DNA from: Nymphaea colorata
Taxonomy: Eukaryota; Streptophyta; Magnoliopsida; Nymphaeales; Nymphaeaceae
Length of the DNA stretch: 64,000 nt
Assembly: GCF_008831285.2 (NCBI RefSeq)
Contig: NC_045151.1
Span: 7,641,682-7,705,681, forward strand
Reading direction: 5' to 3'
A program made the position numbers and the translations under genes. The notes beneath the pieces are model-generated. The model was given only the letters and a program-made list of their open reading frames with translations, had not been told where the DNA came from and did no database searches. This document shows, one piece after another, positions 51,346 to 63,300 of the stretch (position 1 is its first letter; every line of letters starts with the position of its first letter).

Positions 51346-54300
51346 CGCACTCGCCCTCTCAGTGAGATGATTTTCAGTGAAAAAAGGATGCTTAGTCGTT
51401 CCCCAAGAGTTCCCTGATCACTCACCCATGGGCCAAGGCCATCTGCCTCAACGGCTGCCCCATCGACCAAATGACTTTCAACTGAGTTTCAAGTAGGGAT
51501 CTGACATCGAGCGTTGCACTTGCCAGGGAGAGATCTAGTATGCATTAGATTAGCCTATGAGAATTGGGAAAAAGGCATCGCCACAGAAGCCGTGAAGATG
51601 GCCATCTCTGCGATCTTTTGAGAGTTCCCAAAGATTGAAAGGATCGACGCCGTCGTCACCGTTCTGAATGTGAGATCACAGAGGGTCCTGGAAAAGACTG
51701 GGTTAGTTAAAGAGGGGCTGTTGAGGAAGTACCATCTGAAGAAGAGGGGAGACTATAGATACGGGTGATACGCTATCGTACGGTAATCATATGATGAGGA
51801 TAACAGTGAACAAGCTACTCTATAATGAATAGGATGTCAACACAGATTCATCTAGGGAACAAACGGATGACAACTGGATTCATGACATGCTGCAATTACT
51901 TCACCGCTTGCATATATTTCAAGTATTTTGGTTCAAAGAATGACTTGCTTCAAGGATGCAAAGAATGAGGTTACGGTGGTCAAATATTTTCTTAGTTGTT
52001 AATGCGTGGACTAGTCCACGCCTAGGCACCACCTAGGCGTGAATCCACACTCGTCGCCTAAACCCATCACTTAGGCGACATGTGTTAGACTGGCGCCTAG
52101 GTGCGCCTAGGCTGGACTAGGCGCTAGCACGCCTAGTTCATGGGAAAGTGAAAAGTCACCTTCCCTTCAAATTAAGTCCTGTAATTTTATTAATACACTG
52201 CTATACCATATATACTTATATTACATGCATTTATATTATATAATTTCTGTTCTTTAAGTACAGTTTGTTGTGCGTTAATTACATATTCTATATCAACTCA
52301 TCAAGTGGAAGTTCCAGTCATACGTTAAGTACATATTCTATAAAACCAATAAATTTCTGTATATATCTTATGTGCTCTAAAACATATTTTGTGAAACATA
52401 TGCCAGCCTTCTTACCCATGATAAAACCTAGGTTTATGGTAAAAAGACCACCAGTTTCTCTTGTTTAGTGCATGTCTAGCAATCAGAGAAATACGTGCAG
52501 ACCTCATTTTTGCAACCTGAATACAGATTTATTTTCTCATTTGTGAGGGTGTTGTGAGTGTTATATGTATATTATATGTTATATGTACAATCTGTTGTAA
52601 ACTTGTAATGTATATTATATGTACTGACTTGTGATTCAAATGAAATAGTCTATAAGGTCTATAACTGAAATATTCTATAAGAAATGCAAGCATTGTCCAG
52701 TATGTAAACAAGAATGACGTGTTTTTTTTTTGTGTATCAAACTATGGCATCAGCTAGAACAGAACAGCACAGTTTCCCAGTATGTAAACAAGCTGGAAAT
52801 GTAATGTTAAGCTGCCATGTAAACAAGAACAGAACAGTTTTTCATGTTTTACTTTTCTGCTTTGCTTACAAAATATAATCATTCAATTATTACAGAACAA
52901 AACAGTTTGGCAAGTTTTACTTGAAATAGAAGCTTATAGTTCAATCAGTAACTACATAATTTTATTATGTAATGGTTAACATAACTAAATAAACCAAAAA
53001 AAAAAGTCACCCTTTTTGCCTAGGCACAACTAGTCCCGACTAGGCACTAGGCACTGCCTGGGTGCCTTGACAACTACGAATATTTTCTTGAGGTTCACAA
53101 TAAATGAAAGAAGTGACATTGATTAAATACTTTACCAACCTTCCACCAGGGTGACCAACATAAGCAATTATACTGATGAGACCACCTGAATCCAGTATCT
53201 CGGTTGCAGATTGCAGTGCTTGAAAAGTCGTCTCTGGCACTGTTGTTACCGTCTTGTCACCTCTGGGAAGGTAGCCCAAGTTGAAAGCAATAAGCCTGTT
53301 ACCAGAAAACCAAATTCCATGACCTTGTTGAAACTTAACATATAGCACACACATATACACAAACACAGAGAGATGGGAAACGCCTTATAGCAATGGAAAT
53401 ACAGGACACTTCCAGCTGTTTTTGACAACTAACACTAGGATATTTATATCATCACTTATTTGATAAGAATAGGCACTTGATCTATGCTCCAATTTGAAAA
53501 GTATGGTCATCTGAGGCAAGAACATGCACAAGAATTCTGGGCCATTGACTTCCAAGTCTACAACAGCCTATCTATATAACCATAAGGGACCAGCGAGACA
53601 GAGAGAGAGAGCATACCGAATGGATTTCCCCTTTGGTACAACATCCTGCATTCTGCTATGACACATAAGGAAGAGCTTAACCTGCTCTTTCTGCACCCAA
53701 AGAAGCAATATATGGTCAACTGAACGCTAAAACCTTCTGCATTTGTGGATGAGAATCAAGTTCTATAATACTGATGGACAACTCAATTCAGGATCACTAA
53801 CTTTGGTTGTATGTCATATTTTCTTAATGGGTAGTAGTAACTAGTGCAAAGACATGATACTACCTGAATCGGATCAACAGATTGGTTCAGCAAGGATGAA
53901 GTACTATCAAGAGCAGACTGCTGCACATCCAAACCAAGGACACAACCATTCCTTGACTCATCTGACACCATTTTCAGCAATGCCAATGTGTCAAAGCCGT
54001 TGCCACAAGTAGCATCAATTGCAGTATCTCCTCTCTGCACAATATGCTGCCAAACACTACAAACCAGCAATCAACAAAATGTTTCATTATGATCAATTGA
54101 ATAGAAGTCAAGGAAACTAAAGAGCCGTATATAAACTGAGCAGAGCCTGAGGCAGAAATGCGCAGTTTAAAGTTCCATAGTCACCAAAAACGCAATATTT
54201 TCCAAAAAACATGTAAAAAACGCGTTTTTGTTTCCCCAAAAAAAGTGTTTTTTTTAAATGGTTGAAACGAAAAAACACGAAAAAATGCGTTTTAAAATGT

Positions 54301-57300
54301 GTTTTTTTTTTGCATCTTTTTTATGCTTTTTTTTTGTGGGCAGACGGTGGCATCATTTGTGATTTTAAAAAAATTTAATGGTAGAAACAGAATAAATTTA
54401 ATAAAATTTAAAAGTTAAAAGTTAAAAAAGCCTTCGTCGACAAAGAGGAAATCAGTCGACGAACAAAGGGGGAAAACTCAATGGTGTTTTAGGGTTTTCT
54501 AAATTTCCAACTTCAGAGGGAAAAACTCATTGGTGTTTCTCCCTTAGGCGAATTTCGGTGAGCGGCAGCCACAACAGTGAAACTTACTGATGGACAGGTG
54601 CGTTTTCCAGCATCCAGCGGACCTCCGACCTGCGAGCGGCAGCTACAGCAATAGGATTTGATTATCAACGTTGGATTTTTAAGTCTATTTGCATTGAATT
54701 TTTCAGTCTATTTGCATTAAATTTTTCAGCCTATTTGTGTTGGATTTTTCAGTTTATCGTGTGTTGGCTTGTCGTTGGATTTTTTTTTCTTTTTGGGTTT
54801 TCATTCTGTCTGTTAGAAACTGTGAGCTATGCATTCCGTCCGTTAGAAACTCTTTGGCCAATGAGTGCTGAAAAGAGTTTGATTAACCCAAAAATTAAAC
54901 ATAATAAAGAAGAGAGAGTGCTCAAAGGTGCATGTAGTAATGAAGATTAATTATGTAATAAAGAGGAGAGAGAGAAATGGTTTACAGAAAATTAGACAAA
55001 ATAAAGAAGAGAGAGAGAGAGAGCCCAGCTGCTTTTACGCCACCGTAACCCATAGCATTAACTCCTTCATTAACTCAGCCTTCATATCATGCAGCAGAGC
55101 AAATTGGGTCTAGCATCGGGACCAACCAAATTTATTATTTCATAAATCCTACATATGGCTATTATTTGCTTTTAATGTACTATTTTTCACCCACATCCTA
55201 TCATGTTTATGATTTTATCTAATCATTTTTCAATGTCTTATTATTGATTTTTTATTTATTTTACTTTTACCTAAATTTTAGGATTTTCTTAATTTATTAA
55301 AAAATTTTCCAAGATTTTCTCGAGATATATAATTTTTGCCGTATTACACCCGAGAAATAACTCACCATAGAATACTCACATACAATATATGTGACAATGG
55401 TTCATACTTTATACTTTATAGACATGTGCTTCAACGTTTGGTGAATATATGTTATGCTGTTGTGCATAGCTGTTTGACTAAGGCCTTATTTTCAGTTGTC
55501 TTTATTTCACTTTTATGATTTTATCATTTATGAATTATGATTTTCTTTTTAAGATGAAATGAAATTTACCGTTTATGGTGCTACTTGTGTATTTTTTCGA
55601 CTACTTGTGTTCATTTTCTAAGTTTTATTTGTTACATACTCCTTTTTTAATGTTGTCTTATTAGTTTCTCATTTATTTTATTTTTCCTAATTTTTTAGGA
55701 TTTTTTAGTTTTTAAATTTTTTAAAAATTTACCATATTTTTTCATTTTTTTCAAGCCCGACATATTGTACGCGAGAAAAACCTTGCCGTTTAAAACTCTG
55801 AAACACTATCTGTGACTTCGGTTTAAACTCGTCACACGGATACTGCTCCGCGTACCGTACCAGTAACATTACGGGTACCGATACGCACTTGGGAGCGGCT
55901 CGGGCACTTGTTTGACCATATTGGGTACAGTCAACTTACTCGGGTACGTATCTGGCATTTTTCGGACTCGGTCAAAGTTGACCGAGTCCAAAACCATCTT
56001 TAAGTTAGGGCTTTTGTTTTTCTTTTTTAATTTTAAACAAAACGCAGATTCCTTGAATTTTGTCAAGGGCTCTATGTATTACCCGCAGCAGCAACACATG
56101 TGGACTTCTCCGGCGACGTTGCATGCTCCATTGACTGGTTTCCGACAATTTCCAGCAAGAGGCATATCTTTGGCGAAGGGCGACACAGCTGGTGTTGTTC
56201 AGCGACTTCTCCGTCGACTAATTTGGGCATTTTTTTGTTGAAGCTTCATACTTAAGCTTCTTTTTTTTTTCAGCAGTGTCCCGTCGTCCAGCAGTCTATC
56301 GGTTTACTTCCTGCAGTAGGTTTAGAATCGCCTGCCCATCTTCTATGACCTGCATCAACTATTCTTTTTTTTTTCTTCAAAAATCATATCATCTGCAACC
56401 ATTTTTCTTTTTTTTCATATAACTGTGCATCCGTGCATGCTCCTATGTTATTTTTTGTAACTCACCCGTTCTATTTCAGCATTTAGCACTTCGATTCCAG
56501 TTCCATAATGTTGAGATGCGGTTCGTATATGACTGTCTAAGGGGCTGCTCAGTTGTTTGGTAGATGATTTTCCTCATTCCATTGCAACTTTGCAATATAT
56601 GCAGCAGATGACTTTGAGATTGATAGGTATTTTGTCCATATGTTCAAAATTTTTCATAGCTTTCTTAAACACACTGCCGCAAGAGCCGTTGGTATATATC
56701 TTCTGTGTTGTTTACTTGTTTATGTTGATATATGTTTTCTATGTTGTTTACTTGTTTATGTTGATATATATGTTCTATGTTGTTTACTTGTCATAGATAT
56801 TTTTATATTTTTTACTTGTTTATCATTTCTCAGTAAGTTTTCTTTGTTATATATATATATATAATTATATATATATATATATATAGCCGTACCCCGCACC
56901 CAAGTTTTTTGAAAATGGTCTGTGTACCCGTAGTGGCACTTGTACCCGTACCTATGTGACATAGGGTTTAAAACTTTAAACCACCTATATTGAATCAGGA
57001 TTGATTCAAGTGACTCTCATTAGAGACAAAAAAGGATGCAGGAGGCCACATAATAGATCTTTGAAATGCAAACTTTACTTCCAAAACTGGCAGAGCCCCA
57101 ATTTGCTAAGAAGCATCAAGGTATGCACAAACTTTTACACTTTGCGTCCCTTCTCCACCATGAAGGACTTGTGCGTCCCAAATGCCAATATTCATGGTTC
57201 ATGGCCTAAACACATATGATGGATGGCTTCAGAAGAGATAGTTGAAGAACCTAGCCTGGTATTCCATGAAAGAACTAGAATACTTTGAATGCCTAAACCA

Positions 57301-60300
57301 ATGAGTTTCTGCAAATCAAATGGTGCGAACAATCATAACTTTTCCAGATCGCTCTATTGGAAACATCCAATGTTCTAGCATTACAAGTTTCTGCACTTTT
57401 CTCTAATTCTTCCCTTTTCTTTACACCACTAGGCAGTTCTGCTTAGTAGAAGACTCACCGAAGTTGTAATTTCCCCCTTATAGTGGCCAGACGATCCCAA
57501 CAACTAAATCCATGTCTATTCATGGAATCTTTGTCCCTTTTCATTCAAATATATGCAATCCACCAGTGGATCTCACACTTCACCAAACAAAAAGTCCTAT
57601 TAACTGGATTGAATTTTATAGGGAAAGTTTTAAAATAATACCTAAAGTTTTATCGATAACCACTGTTGAAATAGATTGTAATGGGGAACCGGGTCCAATT
57701 CTGGACCCGGTCCCATGGGGCACGGGTACCGAGGCTGGCTCGGTACCCTAGGCGGCACTCTTTCTCTCCCTCCTATATAATCTTCACTTAAGTGTAATTG
57801 TTGAATTAAGTGAATAGATTTTCTCTCTCCTAGGGTTGCGGTGTGCACCTAGGTTAGAGCTTCCCGTGGTTTTTTCCTCTTTCTGAGGTTTTTCCACGTA
57901 TACCGTGTGTTCCTTTCTTCTTCCTTCATGTGTTGCATGTTTCTATATGGTATCAGAGCCAGGTTCGTGAGATCGTTCGGCTTCGTCTCGTGTTTCCGCC
58001 GTCGCCCCTGCGCCGTTGGAGTTTTCCGCGCCGCCGTCTTTGGGACCTTCTGCGCCGCCGCCGTCAGACGATCCAGCGCCGCCGCCGGTTTGCCATTTGT
58101 AGCTTCCGCTGCCGTGGGTGTCTCCTGTTCCGCCGTCGGACGATCCAGCGTTGTCACGCCTCTGCGCCGCCGCCGTCGGGCGATCCAGCGTGCCGTCGCC
58201 GACACCTAGGGTTCCGTGTGGTGCTGGTGTTTCAGCCGCCGCTGATTTGTCTTGTTGCTGCCTGGTGTTGCGTCTAACTTGACTGCTTGTGATGGCGAAA
58301 GAGATCCCACCTAAAAGTGATGTGGTTTTTGACGCGGGCAGCGCTCCCAAGAGCGAGATCTTGCCGGTCCAGGTCACGCCCATTCGTCTGACTAAAGACA
58401 ACTATCTCTCCTGGTCTGCTGCTCTCGAGATTGGGATAACAAGCCGTGGTCGTCTTTCCTATATCACAGGCGACAAACCGGCGCCCAGCAAAACTGATCC
58501 TCAATGGGCGACGTGGGTGTTGGAAGACAGTCAGGTTAAGGTGTGGATCATCAGCTCTGTGTCCGCTGATATTCAGCCTCTTATTCTGCGGAAGCCGACT
58601 TCGTTTGATATGTGGACTGTGCTTGCGAGGATGTATGGTCGCAAGAAAAGGGTTCTGCGTACGTACCAGATTAAACGCAGTATTTATTCTCTGAAACAGG
58701 GTGACCTGTCTGTTGCCTCCTTCTATGCAGCCCTGAAAACTAAGTGGGAGGAACTTGATTATCATGTGAATGATAACTGGGACTGTGGTTCTGATCATGC
58801 CCAGTACTGGGAAAAGGAATGGATGGACCGGACGTTCCTTTTCCTTGGAGGCTTGCGTGATGAGTTTGAATCCATTCGGAGTCAAATTCTCAACTGTGAT
58901 GAGATTCCTGGAATAGAAGATGTTTATGCCAGAGTGGAATCCGAGGAACAAAGACGCCAAGTGATGCAGATTGACCCCAGTCATGGGAATGGTCCCTCGG
59001 CCTTTGTTAGCCGTTCTTCTGTGTCAGGCCAGCGCCCTGTTAGGCGATGTACACATTGTCACAAGTCAGGACATTCTGTTGACTTTTGTTGGGATCTACA
59101 CCCTGAGAAGAGACTTGTTCGTGGTCGCCCTCCGTCTAGTCGACGAGGTTCTCTTGTGCAGGACTCAAATCAGAGTGGTTCTTCTAGTGGTGAAAAGTCG
59201 AGGCTTTCCCCGGATCAAATCAAGGAACAACAAGCTTACATCAGTCGCCTTTCTACTACGTCAGAGGACACATCTATGTCTGATGGAGCTAAGTTAGCTC
59301 AGGCTCTTGTTGCTACTAGTGATCAAGGTAATTCCCTTCCCGGTGATTGGATTGTTGATAGTGGGGCTACTCATCATATGACCGGGGACCCTAAGATGTT
59401 TCAAGAATACAAGTTGACTTCTGGGCAGCAGCGTGTATCTATGGCTGATGGTTCTTCTATTTCTGTGGCTGAAAAAGGGAGTTTATCATTACTGAACAAA
59501 TATTGTCTTCATAATGCCCTGCATGTTCCTAATATTCCCGTAAATTTGTTATGTGTCAGCAGTATTACCAAAGAGCTAAACTGTAATCTAATATTCTCTA
59601 TTGATCATTGTTTACTGCAGGACTTGGGAACGGGGCAGAAGATTGGGATTGGTTCAGCTATTGATGGGCTCTACAGAATGCCAGTACAGGTTGCCTCTGC
59701 TTTGATTTCAGCCACCAGTAGACAGTTGTCTGGCGTGGAGGACAGATCTGTTATTATGCGCTGGCACGAGAGGCTTGGTCATCTTCCTTTTCAGTTGATT
59801 AAACAGTTGTTTCCTAAGATGTTTCAGTCTGCTTCTTTGGACACCTTCGCCTGTGAAGTGTGTCAGTTGTCTAAGCATGTTAAGACCTCGTACCCTATTT
59901 CGTTCAATAAAACTAGCCGTCCATTTGCTTTGGTTCACTCTGATGTTTGGGGTCCTTCGGGAGTACCCACCTGTCGTGGTTTTCATTATTTCATGACTCT
60001 TATCTATGATTACTCTCGGTGTACGTTCGTGTATTTGTTGAAAGAACGTAGTGAAGTTCCCGGCATTGTCAAAAACTTCGTTGCATTTGTTGAAACTCAA
60101 TTCCAGACCCCTGTTAAGACCCTTCGTACTGACAATGCTCGAGAGTATGTCTCCCAATCCCTTGATGACTTCTTGCGAAGCAAGGGTATTATACATGAAA
60201 CATCTTCTAGCTACACACCTCTTCAGAATGGCGTGGCTGAAAGGAAGAATCGTCATTTGTTAAATGTCACCCGGGCCATCATGTTTCAACGTCATGTCTC

Positions 60301-63300
60301 TAAGTGGTACTGGGGTGATGCACTTCTCACTAGTGCTCATCTCATTAACCGTATGCCTACTCGTGTGTTGAATGGTCATTCCCCTTATTCTGTTTTGTGG
60401 CCTACTCAGAATCCCTGGCCTTTGACCCCTCGGGTGTTTGGGTGTGTTTGCTTTGTCCATGATCATAGTCTCACTCTCAAGAAACTTGACCTTCGGTCCA
60501 TCAAAGCGGTCTTTTTGGGGTATTCCTCCACCCAGAAGGGATACAAGTGTGTTGATCCTAGCACTTCCAGAGTGTATGTCTCCAGGGTTGTTACCTTTCA
60601 TGAACATGAGGCATACTTTCCTGCGAATCCTCTTCAGGGGGAGTGTCTAGGTGAGAGAGTGGACGAGTATTCTTCGCATCAGTTGATTCAGTTCACAGAT
60701 TTCTTGGATTACACGGCTAGTTCTCCGAGTGTGAGTGTGGTAGACACAGTTAGTGAGGACAGAGACAGTCAGATGGAAGGGGGCCCTGTGGAAGAACAGT
60801 CTCGTGATCATTTGTTTGGTCAGATATACAACAGGAAGAAGAAGGATGTGATGGAGGTTGTTGATGTTACCAATCCCGATCTTGTGAGCTCCCCGGATGA
60901 TCCAAGTCCGATGAATGAAGATCTTCCCATAGCCCTACGCAAAGGCACCAGGTCATGTACTTCTCATCCTATTCAGAGATTTGTGTCGTATGCTAAACTC
61001 AGTAAAGACTATAAGTGCTTTATTACCTCTTTATCTATGGCTGTTATTCCCAGGTCAGTGGAGGATGCCAGGGAGGATCCCAAATGGCTACAGAACATGA
61101 CAGAGGAGATGGACGCCCTGGCAAAGAACAATACGTGGGAGGTTGTTGATATTCCTAATGAAACTCACTTAGTTGGTTCCAAGTGGGTGTTTACTGTGAA
61201 GTACAAACCTGATGGCACTGTTGAACGCTATAAAGCTCGTCTTGCAAGGGGTTTAGCCAGAAATATGGGAGACGTTCGCTCCCGTTGCTAAACTGAAGAC
61301 AGTAAGGGTCATCTTAGCTCTGGCAGTACAAAAGAAGTGGAGCATAGACCAACTTGATGTCAAGAACGCCTTCTTGAATGGTCACCTTGAGGAAGAAGTC
61401 TATATGAGCATGCCGCCTGGATATGCGTAGAAAGGAAAGTGTTGTTATCTCAAGAAAGCATTGTATGGCCTCAAGCAGTCCCCTAGAGTGTGGTTTGAAA
61501 GACTAAGGGTTGTGATGAAGACTAATGGATATAAACAGGGAAATGGTGATCACACCCTCTTCATCAAGTAGAGAAATGGTCTGGTGAGCCTTCTACTAGT
61601 ATATGTTGATGATATGATTGTTACAGGTGATGACGAAGAAGAAAAAAGGAAGATGAAAGAAACTTTAGCTGCTGAATTTGATCTCAAAGATCTGGGTAAA
61701 TTGAGGTATTTTTTGGGAATTGAGATCGCTAGATCTGAGACTGGTCTTGTTATGAGCCAAAGGAAATACACTTTGGATCTTCTAAAAGAGACAGGTAAAC
61801 TGGGATGCAGGCTCTTTCTTCATCCAATGGAGTCTGGCACAAGGATAAATATCAAAACTGGGACGATCTTGGATGAGGAAGGAAAAGGGAGGTATCAGCG
61901 GCTGGTTGGTAAACTCATTTATCTCACTCTTACTCGCCCGGATATTACGTATGTTGTGGGTGTGTTAAGTCAGTTTATGCATGCCCCTACTGATTCTCAT
62001 TGGAAAAGTGCTGAAAGAGTATTGGGATACTTAAAGAATGACCCAGGGAAATGACTGCTCTATACTCGACAAGGTCAACTCAGCATTGAAGGATACTCTG
62101 ATGCCGACTGGGCAGGTTGCACAGATACTAGAAGGTCTACCACAGGATACTGCATCTTTCTTGGAGGTAACCTGGTGGTATGGAGAAGTAAAAGACAAGA
62201 AGTTTGTTCCAGGTCCAGTGCTGAGGCTGAATACAGGGCGGTTGCTATGGGGGTTACAGAAATGTTATGGCTCAAAATTCTGTTAGCAGATATTGGGGTG
62301 AAAATGGAAGAGAAGATGAGGATGTATTGTGACAACAAGTCGGCTATTAACTTGGCAAACAATTCAGTCCTGCACGACAGAACCAAACATGTGGAGATCG
62401 ATCGCCACTTCATACGGGAACGCATAGATTCTAAGGAGTTGATCCTGCCCTATATGAAGTCTGAAGATCAAGTTGTTGATGTCTTAACTAAGTCTTTATG
62501 TACATCTCAATTTGAGAAAAATGTTAGCAAGCTTGGCATGTTTGACATGTATGCCAAGCTTGAGGGGGAGTGTTGAAATAGATTGTAATGGGGAACCGGG
62601 TCCAATTCTGGACCCAGTCCCATGGGGCACGGGTACCGAGGCTGGCTCGGTACCCTAGGCGGCACTCTTTCTCTCCCTCCTATATAATCTTCACTTAAGT
62701 GTAATTGTTGAATTAAGTGAATAGATTTTCTCTCTCCTAGGGTAGGTTAGAGCTTCCTGTGGTTTTTTCCTCTTTCTGAGGTTTTTCCACGTATACCGTG
62801 TGTTCCTTTCTTCTTCCTTCGTGTGTTGCATGTTTCTACAACCACAAAAACACCTAAGCCTCAACACTGTCAGTAACACACCCAAGTTTTTGCCCCTATT
62901 AGTAAAGTACAGTTATGCTAGTTTAATCTAGGGTATGTTTTTGTCCCTATTAGTAAAGTACATTTATGCTAGTTTAATCTCGGCTATCTTTTTATTAGCC
63001 AAGACAAAAGATAGGTGCAGTCCAACAATATCCAAACCTGAAGCATTTTAGACAATTTCCAAAACTTTACGTGTGCTTTTGAAATTTTCAGTATTTTCTG
63101 CATCCTGTGAAAGACCATATCATAGTTTAGTAAAAACAGAAAGAAGATGGCAACCATAAACAATTAAGGCAACATATAGCACCCATAAACTCTACACCTT
63201 GGACCAAATATCAAGCGAACATGCATAACAAGCCATAACTTTGATCAAAATGGTAAAAGTAAATAGCACCCATAAAATCTACACCCTGAACCAAATAGTT

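Larger units (their letters stand above)
57664..62840 (+). mobile_element. Ty1/copia LTR retrotransposon, structurally complete but with broken pol
   Basis: LTRs at 57664-57947 and 62571-62840 share TGTTGAAATAG starts and CTATA/CTACA ends. The 5-bp target-site duplication ACCAC flanks the element (57659-57663 and 62841-62845). A primer site and a polypurine tract are in place, and gag, protease, integrase, RT and RNase H follow in copia order (integrase before RT). The element is inserted in the opposite direction to the host methyltransferase gene, inside its 9.3-kb intron. It is young by LTR similarity but has a frameshift and three in-frame stops in RT/RNase H. Confidence 0.96.

Noticed and set aside
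58274-58984. 236-residue minus-strand reading frame within the copia gag region
   Set aside because: It is antisense to the gag coding frame, which has clear gag and zinc-knuckle similarity, and shows no domain of its own.
59708-60256. 182-residue minus-strand frame opposite copia integrase
   Set aside because: It mirrors the integrase coding sequence and its composition follows from it.
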